DNA from: an uncultured Flavobacteriales bacterium
GTDB taxonomy: Bacteria; Bacteroidota; Bacteroidia; Flavobacteriales_G; Salibacteraceae
Direction: 5' to 3'
Assembly: GCA_913020435.1 (NCBI GenBank)
Contig: CAJVZZ010000012.1
Coordinates: forward strand, 33,183-97,182
DNA: 64,000 nucleotides
In this document: positions 19,484 to 29,147 of the stretch, piece after piece
Position numbering within the stretch: position 1 is the stretch's first letter
Layout of the letters: each line of letters begins with the position of its first letter
Program-made: the position numbers and the translations under genes
The notes under the pieces: model-generated
Seen by the model: only the letters and a program-made list of their open reading frames with translations
Told to the model about the DNA's origin: nothing
Database searches by the model: none

Positions 19484-20028
19484 CGTGCCTTTTTAGGGTT
19501 ATTCTTAACGAATGACTCCCAACCAGAGTACTTCTTACCTCCCGTACCTGCACCACCTTGAAAATAGTGACAAACAGCTGCAGCCAATCCATCAGTTGCA
19601 TCTAAATGCTTAGGCATTTCCTCTATCTTCAATAATGACTTTAACATCGCCGCAACTTGCTCTTTACTTGCGTTTCCATTGCCAGTAATCGATTGCTTTA
19701 TTTTTCTAGGCGCATATTCCATAATAGGAATATCTCGATACAGCGCAGCCGCCATTGACACTCCTTGAGCTCTACCTAGTTTTAGCATCGATTGGACATT
19801 TTTACCGTAAAATGGTGCTTCAACGGCAAATTCATCCGGATTATAAGTATCGATAAGTTGAAGTGTCCGTTCAAATATTCTCTTTAGTTTATCTGAGTGC
19901 TCAGGTAGCTTACTTAGATGAATAACACCCATAGTAACCAAATGCAGTTTCTTATTCTTAACATGCACAATTCCATATCCCATTAGCGATGTACCAGGAT
20001 CCATACCTAGAATTATTTTATCCTCCAT
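19480..20028 (-). CDS. ruvC: Crossover junction endodeoxyribonuclease RuvC
   Basis: Resolves Holliday junctions together with RuvAB. The 182 residues contain the RNase H-fold catalytic acids: Asp10 in GMDPGTS, Glu70 in [11 protein letters not shown], and Asp143 and Asp146 in [12 protein letters not shown]. Length and order agree with the family. Single-gene unit on the minus strand; the 3' end overlaps the convergent HIT gene by four bases. ruvA and ruvB are not in the window. Confidence 0.95.
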   Translation of the reverse strand: MEDKIILGMDPGTSLMGYGIVHVKNKKLHLVTMGVIHLSKLPEHSDKLKRIFERTLQLIDTYNPDEFAVEAPFYGKNVQSMLKLGRAQGVSMAAALYRDIPIMEYAPRKIKQSITGNGNASKEQVAAMLKSLLKIEEMPKHLDATDGLAAAVCHYFQGGAGTGGKKYSGWESFVKNNPKKAR

Positions 20029-20084
20029 TTATCTATTCAAGCTATACTTTTGAAGCGGTTAAGATAATAATTTAAAAACAAGAA

Positions 20085-21062
20085 GTGAATTCATCAAAAC
20101 GTACCTATATATTTTTTGCCATTAAAATTTTGATGGTTTTAGCTGTGTTTTACTGGGTTGTCTCTAAATCTTTAAATCACTACTCATCTAAAGAAATTAT
20201 TGACTTTCAATATTCTATATTTTCAGAATATGAAAATTTGATATGGCTTACTTTTGTAATTATCCTAATGCCCTTGAATTGGTTTATTGAAAGTAAAAAA
20301 TGGTCAATCTCCTTACGGAAGATTCATCCAATTTCTCGCATATCTTCTATTAAGTCAGTTCTTGCTGGTGTGGCACTTGGAATATTTACCCCAAATCGAA
20401 TAGGAGAATTCGCCGGTCGAGTATTAACTATTCCCGAAGGATTTAGAACACAAGGTGTTTTTTCTAACGCCATTTGCAGTTTATCTCAACTTACTATAAC
20501 ACTTGTTATTGGATCTATCTGCCTAATAGGATTAATCCCTTATTACTTAATCTTCGAAACTAGTTTTATAGTAATCCTAGTGCAAATCATATTAGCTGCT
20601 TTCGCTATTTTAGTTTTGCTATTCTACACTCGTTCGACTAGATTACTGAAATTCATTTCTAACATAAAGTGGTTAAAAAAAATCATAAAAGAACCTGAAT
20701 TTAAAGTTGCGATATCAAGAAGTACACTAACACCACTTATTGGAAATAGCATTTTCAGATATTTTATTTTCTTTATTCAATTTATAGCCATCCTTACCTT
20801 TTACAACGTAGAACTTAATAGCCTTTTTAGTATTTTTCATATTCCAATTATATATTTAACTCTAGCAATCGTGCCAACTATAGCATTATCCGAATTAGGG
20901 ATAAGAGAAGGTGTTTCTATTGCAGTTTTATCTGGAATTTCAGAAAATACACTCGGTATTATTTCTGCTTCATTTACGTTGTGGATAATCAACATTGCTG
21001 TACCAGCTTTATTGGGCAGCTTAGTTCTACTTCGAATTAAATTTCAATCAAAATCATTCTAA
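20085..21062 (+). CDS. Flippase-like (lysylphosphatidylglycerol synthase TM-type) membrane protein
   Basis: A 325-residue integral membrane protein with about eight hydrophobic segments and the family segment SVLAGVALGIFTPNRIGEFAGRVL (about 88-111, split here only for description). It belongs to the UPF0104/LPG-synthase transmembrane group, which includes lipid flippase-like proteins. Starts with GTG after an AAGAA stretch. The next gene, a GT2 glycosyltransferase, begins in the overlap TAATG, so the two form a coupled pair, probably acting on the same lipid-linked glycan or glycolipid. That joint role is inference. Confidence 0.78.
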   Translation: MNSSKRTYIFFAIKILMVLAVFYWVVSKSLNHYSSKEIIDFQYSIFSEYENLIWLTFVIILMPLNWFIESKKWSISLRKIHPISRISSIKSVLAGVALGIFTPNRIGEFAGRVLTIPEGFRTQGVFSNAICSLSQLTITLVIGSICLIGLIPYYLIFETSFIVILVQIILAAFAILVLLFYTRSTRLLKFISNIKWLKKIIKEPEFKVAISRSTLTPLIGNSIFRYFIFFIQFIAILTFYNVELNSLFSIFHIPIIYLTLAIVPTIALSELGIREGVSIAVLSGISENTLGIISASFTLWIINIAVPALLGSLVLLRIKFQSKSF

Positions 21063-22153
21063 TGATGTTATGGATATTTGGACTATTGGCAGTTCATTTT
21101 GCGGTGCTTTGGTGGCTAAATCAAGGCGTACAAAATATCGTTAATTTCACTCAAAAAACTGGTTCTGAGTCAGAAACTAAATTCACGATAGTAATTCCAT
21201 TTAGAAACGAAGAAAAAAGCATTCCTAAGTTATTTGAATCTTTACGAAACCAAAACCACGAAAAAAATTCAGTCCATATTATTTTTATAAATGATGATTC
21301 TACTGACAGCTCCGTTTCGCAGCTCAAAGAACTAATCAAAGGCGATTTTCCATTCAAAACAAAACTTTTGAACCTTGAAAATAGTGAGGGTCAGGGAAAA
21401 AAGAAGGCACTATTTAAAGCAATTCAATGCGCCACAACACAATTCATTATTCAAATTGATTGCGATATTGTCATAAAACAACAATGGTTAGAATCAGTTA
21501 TTCAAAACATAAATAAAGAAACTGATTTATTGGTTTTACCAGTTAGTATAAATGGACGAAAGCAATGGTTTCAAGAGTTTGAGTTTAGTGCTTTGCAATT
21601 TGTCACTTTTGGCATGGCGGGCAATAAAACCCCCATTCTTTGCAATGGAGCAAACTTAGTTTATAGAAAATCCGCATGGCTAGATGCTTTTGATGCTATT
21701 AAAGAAGGTGATTCTGGTGACGATATTTTCCTTCTCCAAGAATTTTTAAAGAAAAAATTAACTATAAAATATGCTTTATCCAAAAACTTAGTTGCTAAAA
21801 CACCTAGCGTTAAAAGTCTAAATAAATATTTTGACCAAAGGCTGCGCTGGGCGGGAAAAAACAAAAATGTTTCAATTCCAAAATATGGTGCAGTAACGTT
21901 CTACTTGGGTATTATGCAACTCATTCCGTTTTTTGTTTGTGGAATAAGTTGGAAAATTGGAGCACCTATCCTGCTCTTTAAAATATTAACTGATTATTAT
22001 TTTGTACGTAAATATCGAAAATTAAATAAGGAGGAAACTAGTATTGTTCTCTTTTTGGTATCAGGATTAATCATGCCATTTTACCTGATAGCTCTATTGA
22101 TTTTACCATTATTTACTGCTCCTAACTGGAAAGGACGAAAAGTGAATGTATAA
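21062..22153 (+). CDS. Glycosyltransferase family 2 membrane protein
   Basis: A 363-residue GT-A type glycosyltransferase. An N-terminal hydrophobic anchor is followed by the nucleotide-sugar region (FTIVIPFRNEEKSIPKLFESL, HIIFINDDSTDSS, IIQIDCDIV), a GDDIFLLQEF segment and QRLRWAGKN, the position of the QxxRW-like motif of processive or membrane-linked GT2 enzymes, and three C-terminal membrane helices. It overlaps the upstream flippase-like gene by one base. Acceptor and sugar are not known. A weak hairpin-free gap of 65 bases separates it from the SPOR gene. Confidence 0.85.
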   Translation: MMLWIFGLLAVHFAVLWWLNQGVQNIVNFTQKTGSESETKFTIVIPFRNEEKSIPKLFESLRNQNHEKNSVHIIFINDDSTDSSVSQLKELIKGDFPFKTKLLNLENSEGQGKKKALFKAIQCATTQFIIQIDCDIVIKQQWLESVIQNINKETDLLVLPVSINGRKQWFQEFEFSALQFVTFGMAGNKTPILCNGANLVYRKSAWLDAFDAIKEGDSGDDIFLLQEFLKKKLTIKYALSKNLVAKTPSVKSLNKYFDQRLRWAGKNKNVSIPKYGAVTFYLGIMQLIPFFVCGISWKIGAPILLFKILTDYYFVRKYRKLNKEETSIVLFLVSGLIMPFYLIALLILPLFTAPNWKGRKVNV

Positions 22154-22218
22154 AGCATTTTACCTTGCTCAATTTAGGCAATTAGTCTAATTTGCAACTT
22201 CAATTAAAAAAATAACAA

Positions 22219-23208
22219 ATGGTTTCAGGAAGGGATAGAGATCCGGGATATAATAAAAAGAAAGTAACAAAACCACTAGAGCAAACACCTGTGACTGATA
22301 AAACGACTCCTAATCCAACAGATAACTTAGAGCAAGAGCCAACATCAGCCCCTAATACTGTTGAAACTCCAAAGATTACTGCTCCAGTTGTACCTGTGAA
22401 AGATATTCCAAAACGAGAACCTATCGCAGTATCTTCACCGGTAGAAAAAAAACCTGAACCTAGACAAGAAAATACTAAAAGTACTCCACCGGTAACACCC
22501 CCTCCTATTGTTCCACCAGTAAAAAAACACAATTCACACAAGACAAGTCGAAAAAGTAAGCTGCTAGGAATAATTATTGCCGTTTTAATTTTGATTGGAT
22601 TGATTACCTTGGGATATACTATCATTTCTTCAATAATGGAAAAAGAAGCAACAGAAAAATCCGATGATTCCATTAAAAATGACGGGCTTAAATCTAACGG
22701 GTCAAATAGTACAGATGCCCTTTATGATAATGAATCTATTGAGGGCTTAGAAGCAGCTCCGCAAGCGGGAGCGATTGGTGACGGTTTTGAATCCATGGGA
22801 AATAAGGGAACGAATAATTCTAAGGAAACAGAGCTCTCTACTGAAAATAGTATGGAATCTGAAATGAAAGAGGCCAGAGAAGGGTTTTCTGATAAAAGCT
22901 CACCTGATCAAGAAAAAGAGGCAATTAAAACAAAAATCATTCGTAAAAAGGGTGAATTTGAAATACCAAGTTGGATTATTGCCTTTAGTGCAAATTCTAA
23001 AAAACCGCTTGCAAATACGAATTATAGTACACTTGAAGCATTGGGTTATGATGCTGGAATTTATTGGATTCCTAAATATTTTCCTGGTGGAAGCGAAATG
23101 TATAAGGTTTATGTCGGACCCTATAAATCGGAAAAGGAAGCTGAAAGCATGTTGCCAGCTATTAAAAACCTGCAACTCGATGCTTATGTGCTGAAAATTG
23201 AAGAATAA
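22219..23208 (+). CDS. SPOR-domain membrane protein
   Basis: A 329-residue protein with a Pro/Thr/Lys-rich cytoplasmic N-terminus (about residues 1-112), one transmembrane helix (about 115-137, LLGIIIAVLILIGLITLGYTI), a Ser/Glu/Asn-rich linker and a C-terminal SPOR-type domain (about 250-329) ending in YKVYVGPYKSEKEAESMLPAIKNL. SPOR domains bind denuded peptidoglycan glycan strands at the division site, so a role at the septum or in wall maintenance is likely. The layout, TM then linker then SPOR, is that of FtsN-like proteins, but no essential FtsN motif can be verified. Confidence 0.82.
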   Translation: MVSGRDRDPGYNKKKVTKPLEQTPVTDKTTPNPTDNLEQEPTSAPNTVETPKITAPVVPVKDIPKREPIAVSSPVEKKPEPRQENTKSTPPVTPPPIVPPVKKHNSHKTSRKSKLLGIIIAVLILIGLITLGYTIISSIMEKEATEKSDDSIKNDGLKSNGSNSTDALYDNESIEGLEAAPQAGAIGDGFESMGNKGTNNSKETELSTENSMESEMKEAREGFSDKSSPDQEKEAIKTKIIRKKGEFEIPSWIIAFSANSKKPLANTNYSTLEALGYDAGIYWIPKYFPGGSEMYKVYVGPYKSEKEAESMLPAIKNLQLDAYVLKIEE

Positions 23209-23296
23209 CCTCAACATTACTTTTTATCAATTATCATGTTCTTTGCTTAATTATTAATTGAACCCGGTAGTATTACTATTTTTTTAAAATCTAAAC

Positions 23297-26200
23297 ATGA
23301 AATATTTAGGCCTAATAATATTATCATTTTTTCTGTCTAATTCCGCCTTCTCAGCTAAAGAGATAGAAACCAACGAAAAGAAAGACGATTCAAAACTCAA
23401 CAGTGGCGCACTTTCTTCATTTAAATTCCGAGCAGTTGGTCCGGCATTAACCTCAGGAAGAGTTGCAGATATTGCTATAAACGAAAAAATACCGGGCACC
23501 TATTATGTGGCTTCAGCTGCAGGTGGTGTTTGGAAAACCGAAAATTGGGGCACCACTTACGAGCCCATTTTTGACAAACAAGGCTCCTCTTCCATTGGAT
23601 GCATTACCATTGACCCAAGTAATCCGCATACGATTTGGGTGGGTACTGGTGAAAACAATAATCAACGTTCGGTAGGTTATGGCGATGGTCTTTACAAATC
23701 AGATGATGGTGGAAAATCTTGGAAGAATGTAGGACTTAAAAATTCAGAACATATTGGAATGATTAAAGTCGATCCTAGAAACTCTAATCGTGTGCTTGTG
23801 GCAGCTTATGGTCCTCTCTGGAGCACTGGTGGTGATAGAGGAATTTACTTAACAGAAGACGGTGGTGAAACATGGAACAACATTTTAGAAGTTAGTGAGC
23901 ATACCGGGTTCAACGAAATTCATTTTGATCCTAGAAACCCAGATGTGATATACGCAGCGGCTCACCAGCGCAGAAGACATGTCTTTACCTATATCAGCGG
24001 TGGTCCAGAATCGGCAGTTTACAAATCAACAGACGGTGGAAAAACCTTCAATAAATTAGAGAATGGTCTACCTAAAGGAGATGTCGGAAGAATCGCTTTG
24101 GCAATTGAACCTCAAAATCCAGATGTATTGTATGCTATGGTTGAAGCTACTGAGAAAAATCAGGGGTTATATCGCTCTGAAAATCGTGGCGCCAGCTGGA
24201 AAAAAGTAAATAAATATGCTTCAAGTGGAAACTACTATGTCGAGTTGGTTTGTGACCCTCATATTGAAGGACGAATTTATAGTATGGATACTTGGGCTCA
24301 AGTTTCAAACGATGGTGGAACAACTTGGAAAAAACTGGGCGAAAAAAGTAAACATGTGGATAATCACTGCATGTGGATTAACCCCAAAAACAAAAATCAT
24401 TACTTGATGGGATGCGATGGTGGAATCTATGAAAGTTTTGATGCTGCTTCCACATGGCAATTCAAACCCAATTTACCGATCACCCAATTTTACAAAGTAG
24501 CATTAGATAACGCTGAACCATTCTATAATATCGCAGGTGGAACACAGGATAATTTCTCGTTAATGGGTCCTTCTAAAACGAATGACAAGCGAGGAATTGT
24601 AAATTCGGATTGGTTTGTCACTAAAGGTGGAGACGGATTTGAATCAGCAATTGATCCAACGGATCCAAATATTGTTTATGCTCAAAGTCAGTATGGCTAT
24701 TTGGTGCGCTACGATAAGGCATCTGGTGAAACGGTTGATATTAAACCTCAACCTAAAAAAGATGAAGCAGCTTTTCGATGGAATTGGGATGCTCCTCTAA
24801 TCATTTCACCGCACAACCATAAGCGTCTGTATTTTGCTGCAAACAAAGTATTCCAATCTGATGATCAAGGAAACACCTGGAAGGCTATTAGTGGTGATTT
24901 AACACGTCAAATAGATCGCAATACTTTGCCTGTTATGGGAAAGGTGTGGAGTATGGACGCTGTTGCTAAAAATAAATCGACGACCATTTACGGAAATATT
25001 GTGGCGCTCTCAGAATCTCCTAAACTCGAGAACTTGCTTTATGTAGGAACTGATGACGGATTGATTCAAATTACAACTGACGCTGGTAACACTTGGAAAA
25101 AAATTGAATCGATAGAGGGAGTTCCTTCTAAAACTTATGTGAACATGTTACTGGCCTCTCAGCACAGTGAAAGTACGGCTTATGCAGTATTCAATAATCA
25201 CAAGAACGGCGACTTCAAGCCTTACGTTTACCGATCACGAGACAAGGGAGCTACGTGGACTTCAATCATTGGCAACTTACCCGAAAGGGGCTCTGTTTAT
25301 TGTATCGCTGAAGATCATGTCGATCCTAATTTATTGTTTGCAGGAACTGAATTTGGTGTTTTTGTAACGGTCGATGGCGGCACTAAATGGACCCAATTGA
25401 AATCAGGACTTCCAACAGTTGCTGTTCGGGACATGGAGATTCAAAAACGTGAAAATGATTTGGTATTGGCCACATTTGGTCGAGGGTTTTATGTCCTTGA
25501 TAATTACGCTCCTCTTAGAGAAATTACTGAAGATTTGCTTGCAGATGGTCCTGCAAAAATCTTTGCCATTAAAGATGCTGAAATGTATATAGAAGGCTCA
25601 AGACTTGGACGAAGAGGAAAAACCTTTCAAGGAGAATCATACTTCACTACTCCTAATCCCAGAATTGGAGCTGAAATTAAGTACTTCGTAAAAGAAGCAC
25701 CAAAGTCTTTGAAAGCAAAACGTTTAGAAATAGAAAAAAAACAAGCGAAAAACAATACCGATATAACCTATCCTAGTTTCGATGAAATGCGAGCAGAGGA
25801 CGATGAAAACGATCCCTACTATTTATTTGAGATTAGCGATAATTCAGGAAACGTATTGCGAAGATTAAAACAACCTGCAGTTTCGGGAATAAACTCCGTT
25901 TTATGGGATTTACGTTACGAATCCCAATCTCCGATTAGCTTAACATCCAAAGAACCAAAAAACATCTATCAAGGCTATGATTTCGGACGAATGGCTTTAC
26001 CAGGGAAATACTCTGTAAAGGGTTTCCAAGTTGTCCGTGGAGAAGTTACTGAATTGACTGGTTCACAGGAATTTGGACTCAAGTTTTTAGAAATCAATAA
26101 ACAAATGGGCTATGACAGAAGTGGAATTGAAAAATTTGCACAAGAAGTAGCAAATGCAAGAAACCAATTAGGGAAACTGAATAAGGTAAATAGCGACTTT

Positions 26201-26581
26201 AGCAAAAGAGCTGAGTATTTACACCAAGCTGTAATTGCCACACCAAAAGCGGATATAACGTTGATTGAAAATCTAACACAGATTGACAATCAATTAAACA
26301 ACTTAAGCATAAAACTTTATGGCGATAACAGTGTTTCTAAACATGAGTTTGAAACTGCTCCTTCAATAAACAACAGATTAGGAACAGTTGTCTATTACCT
26401 ATGGAGAACTACCTCTAATCCTACTTCAACTCAACGAGAACAAGTCACTATCGCTAAAGAAGGTTTGACTTTTGTACAAGATGAACTGGAATCAATAAAA
26501 ACTCAAATAATTGACATTCAAAATCAATTGAAGGCGGCTGGGGTTAGTTATACTCCAGGCTGGTTGCCGGATGTAGAATAA
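23297..26581 (+). CDS. Exported BNR/VPS10-like beta-propeller protein
   Basis: A 1094-residue protein with a signal peptide (ending NSAFSAKE) and many BNR-type repeats of the form SxDGGxTW: SDDGGKSWKN, TEDGGETWNN, STDGGKTFNK, SNDGGTTWKK, TTDAGNTWKK, SRDKGATWTS, TVDGGTKWTQ. These build beta-propellers like those of sortilin/VPS10 and sialidases. The opening FKFRAVGPALTSGRVADIAI and the AAGGVWKTENWGTTYEPIF repeat match a common Bacteroidota protein often labelled glycosyl hydrolase. The last 300 residues form a separate region with a helical end. No catalytic residues could be assigned, so an enzymatic role is unproven. Eight bases separate it from the DMFase-like lipoprotein gene. Confidence 0.82.
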   Translation: MKYLGLIILSFFLSNSAFSAKEIETNEKKDDSKLNSGALSSFKFRAVGPALTSGRVADIAINEKIPGTYYVASAAGGVWKTENWGTTYEPIFDKQGSSSIGCITIDPSNPHTIWVGTGENNNQRSVGYGDGLYKSDDGGKSWKNVGLKNSEHIGMIKVDPRNSNRVLVAAYGPLWSTGGDRGIYLTEDGGETWNNILEVSEHTGFNEIHFDPRNPDVIYAAAHQRRRHVFTYISGGPESAVYKSTDGGKTFNKLENGLPKGDVGRIALAIEPQNPDVLYAMVEATEKNQGLYRSENRGASWKKVNKYASSGNYYVELVCDPHIEGRIYSMDTWAQVSNDGGTTWKKLGEKSKHVDNHCMWINPKNKNHYLMGCDGGIYESFDAASTWQFKPNLPITQFYKVALDNAEPFYNIAGGTQDNFSLMGPSKTNDKRGIVNSDWFVTKGGDGFESAIDPTDPNIVYAQSQYGYLVRYDKASGETVDIKPQPKKDEAAFRWNWDAPLIISPHNHKRLYFAANKVFQSDDQGNTWKAISGDLTRQIDRNTLPVMGKVWSMDAVAKNKSTTIYGNIVALSESPKLENLLYVGTDDGLIQITTDAGNTWKKIESIEGVPSKTYVNMLLASQHSESTAYAVFNNHKNGDFKPYVYRSRDKGATWTSIIGNLPERGSVYCIAEDHVDPNLLFAGTEFGVFVTVDGGTKWTQLKSGLPTVAVRDMEIQKRENDLVLATFGRGFYVLDNYAPLREITEDLLADGPAKIFAIKDAEMYIEGSRLGRRGKTFQGESYFTTPNPRIGAEIKYFVKEAPKSLKAKRLEIEKKQAKNNTDITYPSFDEMRAEDDENDPYYLFEISDNSGNVLRRLKQPAVSGINSVLWDLRYESQSPISLTSKEPKNIYQGYDFGRMALPGKYSVKGFQVVRGEVTELTGSQEFGLKFLEINKQMGYDRSGIEKFAQEVANARNQLGKLNKVNSDFSKRAEYLHQAVIATPKADITLIENLTQIDNQLNNLSIKLYGDNSVSKHEFETAPSINNRLGTVVYYLWRTTSNPTSTQREQVTIAKEGLTFVQDELESIKTQIIDIQNQLKAAGVSYTPGWLPDVE

Positions 26582-26588
26582 TTTTAAA

Positions 26589-27968
26589 ATGAGAAATATC
26601 ATCAAAACAGTTCTGGTTATTATTGCATTTATAAATATTGCGTGCAATAAAGAGTCAGCAGATTATAGTCAAAGGTTAGTGGCCCAAAATGAAGCCGATA
26701 TTGAGACTGGATTGCCTCCGATAATAAACTTTGAAAGGTCTTGCAACCCCAAAGAACTTATCCGAAATAATTCTAATATTGAGGGATATACAGATAAACA
26801 AAGCTATGCAGTTGGGGAGAGAGTCTTTTTTTACATCCATAGCAGAACCCCTTCTTATTCATTTGAGTTATATCGCTTTGGTCAAAACCAACAATTAATT
26901 TATTCGGAAAACCGGAATGATGGTGCAATTCAAAACTACCTATGCTACTCCTATTCACATGGTTGCGACTGGAATTCAACTTTTAATTACGCACTCTCAG
27001 GAAGTCTTCGAACTGGATATTATAGCGCTAAAATTGAAAATGAAAACGGTTCTTCTTGGATTACATTTATTGTAAAACCTTTTTCAAAAACGAGTGATAT
27101 TGCTTTAATCGCATCAACATTTACCTGGTGTGCCTATAATGATTGGGGTGGTGGATCTTTCTATACTAACAGAATTGAAGAGGAGTCTCCCGTTTCCGAA
27201 AATATAGCTTTTCTTAGACCAAACCCATCGGCAAGTCCTTTCGAAAACTCTCATTTAACTGGTTCTGAGCTTCATTTAGTAAAGTGGTTAGAACAAAACA
27301 ACTATGCGTATGATCAATTTTCTGATGTTGATTTACATGAATCGCCAGATGATATAAAAAAGTATAAAACGATTATAATTCAAACACACCCAGAATATTA
27401 TTCTCAAGAAATGTACAGCGCTCTTTTAGAATATATAAACGAAGGTGGACATTTAATGTATTTGGGTGCAAATGGAATTTATTCTAAGGTTGTTTTTAAC
27501 CCTCTCTTGAAAATTCTAGAAACTCGAAAGACTGGAGGAACTCATTTTTATGAAGAAAGCCAAGGTGGACTCTGGCGAGACTTGGAACTCCATGAATCAT
27601 CCCTGATCGGAGTTCAATACGATAGAAGAGGCTACAACACCTATAAGCCATACAAGGTAAAAAATGCTTCACATTGGGTATATTCGAATACTAACCTTAA
27701 AAACGATGATACGTTTGGAGAGTCTTGCGGAAGAGACGGTGCATCTGGCCATGAAACCGATAAAATCACAAACTTTTCACCCACAAATATTATTCATTTA
27801 GCTAAAGGTACAAATTCTAATAATGGCGGCGCAGATATGACATACTATGAAAATAACAATGGCGGTAAAGTTTTTTCTGTAGGATCTATTACTTACACTT
27901 CATGTATTAATGATGATCCAGTAATATCTCAAATTACTGAAAATGTTTTAAACGAGTTTCTTAAATAA
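26589..27968 (+). CDS. Lipoprotein of the N,N-dimethylformamidase beta-subunit-like family
   Basis: A 459-residue lipoprotein (lipobox INIAC, Cys19). From residue about 60 it follows the DMFase large-subunit-like pattern: YTDKQSYAVGERVFFYIHS, a beta-sandwich ending SGSLRTGYYSAKIENENG, then a Rossmann/flavodoxin-like part with STFTWCAYNDWGGGSFY, HLVKWLEQNNYAYDQFSD, YINEGGHLMYLGANG and a closing GGKVFSVGSITYTSC. True DMFase acts on dimethylformamide and uses iron; whether this exported relative does so is unknown. It is co-directional with and very close to the BNR protein gene. The stop overlaps that of convergent SDR by eight bases (TTAAATAA). Confidence 0.75.
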   Translation: MRNIIKTVLVIIAFINIACNKESADYSQRLVAQNEADIETGLPPIINFERSCNPKELIRNNSNIEGYTDKQSYAVGERVFFYIHSRTPSYSFELYRFGQNQQLIYSENRNDGAIQNYLCYSYSHGCDWNSTFNYALSGSLRTGYYSAKIENENGSSWITFIVKPFSKTSDIALIASTFTWCAYNDWGGGSFYTNRIEEESPVSENIAFLRPNPSASPFENSHLTGSELHLVKWLEQNNYAYDQFSDVDLHESPDDIKKYKTIIIQTHPEYYSQEMYSALLEYINEGGHLMYLGANGIYSKVVFNPLLKILETRKTGGTHFYEESQGGLWRDLELHESSLIGVQYDRRGYNTYKPYKVKNASHWVYSNTNLKNDDTFGESCGRDGASGHETDKITNFSPTNIIHLAKGTNSNNGGADMTYYENNNGGKVFSVGSITYTSCINDDPVISQITENVLNEFLK

Positions 27969-28776
27969 AGAAATCAGGTAACAAATCATTTCCCGGCACC
28001 TGCTGATATTGATCAAAGTCCGCTACTCCAGCCTTCGAAAGTACTTCCTCATCTATAAAATAGTTTCCTGACGTATCTCTACTTGGTTTGCTCAAAATCT
28101 CAAATGCTGCATCAGCAACAATCTGGGGTATTCTAGCTCGTTTTATAACTTCCTCTCCTCCCAATAAGTTTCGGACTGCAGCAGTGGCGATAACTGTCTT
28201 AGGCCAAAGCGCATTTACACCTATCCCCAATGGTTTTAATTCTTCTGCTAAGCCTAAAACACATAAGCTCATTCCATATTTAGCAATTGAATATCCTAAA
28301 TGCGGACCAAACCATTTCGATTCAAAATTCAAAGGTGGACTTAGGTTTAAAATATGTGGATTGTCTGCCACTTTAAGGTATGGAATCGCAATCTTACTAG
28401 TCATATAGGTTCCTCTCACATTGACCTGATGCATTAAATCAAAACGCTTCATCTCTAAGTGCTGAGCATCACTAAGATTAATAGCACTGGCATTATTAAT
28501 TACGATATCAATTCCCCCAAAATGATCAGCAGCTTTTTTCAGCGCTAGTTCCACTTGATCTTCATACCGCACATCCATTTCTATGGCTAAGCTATCACCA
28601 CCGGCATCTTTCATTTCTTGAGCACTAGTGTGTATAGTCCCCGCTAGTTTGGGATGTGGTTCTGTTGATTTACCGGTTACAACAATATTCGCTCCTGCTT
28701 CAGCTAATTTCAACCCTATTGCTTTGCCGATTCCACGAGAAGCACCTGTTATAAAGACTGTCTTGTTTTTGAACAT
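27961..28776 (-). CDS. Short-chain dehydrogenase/reductase, HSDL2-like
   Basis: A 271-residue NAD(P)-dependent oxidoreductase. Rossmann motif TGASRGIGKAIG (about 10-21), NNAS near 91-94, and the active-site Tyr and Lys in GYSIAKYGMS. The segments NPHILNLSPPLNF and KYGMSLCVLGLAEELKPLGIGVNALWP match hydroxysteroid dehydrogenase-like protein 2, but the C-terminal SCP2 lipid-binding domain of the animal protein is absent, as usual in bacterial members. Substrate unknown; fatty-acid or sterol-like substrates are guesses from the name-giving relative. Confidence 0.9.
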   Translation of the reverse strand: MFKNKTVFITGASRGIGKAIGLKLAEAGANIVVTGKSTEPHPKLAGTIHTSAQEMKDAGGDSLAIEMDVRYEDQVELALKKAADHFGGIDIVINNASAINLSDAQHLEMKRFDLMHQVNVRGTYMTSKIAIPYLKVADNPHILNLSPPLNFESKWFGPHLGYSIAKYGMSLCVLGLAEELKPLGIGVNALWPKTVIATAAVRNLLGGEEVIKRARIPQIVADAAFEILSKPSRDTSGNYFIDEEVLSKAGVADFDQYQQVPGNDLLPDFFI

Positions 28777-28853
28777 GATTTTAGGTTTTAAGATTTAAAA
28801 GTACAGCTATTAAAAAATAAAGATTGGTAAATGTTTGGCTCTTTTTTTGAATT

Positions 28854-29012
28854 ATGAAAATCGACATCTACACTATTGATAGCGAGGCGATATGAGCTTG
28901 GCTTACAAAAGCAATTAATTCTGAAAGAATCAAGTCAAGAAAAAGCAATTGGGTTTATGAAACATTACTTGAGAATTTGGCTTTATCCCAGATCTTAAAA
29001 CTAAAACGCTAA
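28854..29012 (+). pseudogene. Possible small broken gene, one in-frame TGA
   Basis: ATG at 28854 opens MKIDIYTIDSEAI, then TGA at 28893, and the same frame continues for 38 codons (AWLTKAINSERIKSRK, then SNWVYETLLENLALSQILKL) to a TAA. Both halves read like protein, with normal composition, but no family is recognised. It sits in the 371-base gap between the SDR and typA genes. It may be chance; the rest of the gap holds only the typA terminator. Confidence 0.25.
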
Positions 29013-29090
29013 ATAGGAAGAAGACTCCTTAAGCGAAAATTATATTTCTATCTTCTGGAAAGAAGTTGCCAAACCTTAATTTAAACCCAT

Positions 29091-29127
29091 AAAAAAAAGC
29101 CGTATCCAAACAAATGAATACGACTTT
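29091..29127 (-). terminator. Terminator after typA
   Basis: Read on the minus strand: AAAGTCGTATTC, a loop, GATACGGCTTT and eight T. One G-T pair in an otherwise paired stem, 21 bases after the typA stop. Confidence 0.85.
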
Positions 29128-29147
29128 AATAAAATTTTAGACTAACC

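Noticed and set aside
22200..22673. A 157-codon minus-strand frame opposite the SPOR gene, rich in Gly, Ser and Thr
   Set aside because: It mirrors the Pro/Thr/Lys-rich linker of the SPOR protein; composition is an artefact of the opposite strand and it has no start context.
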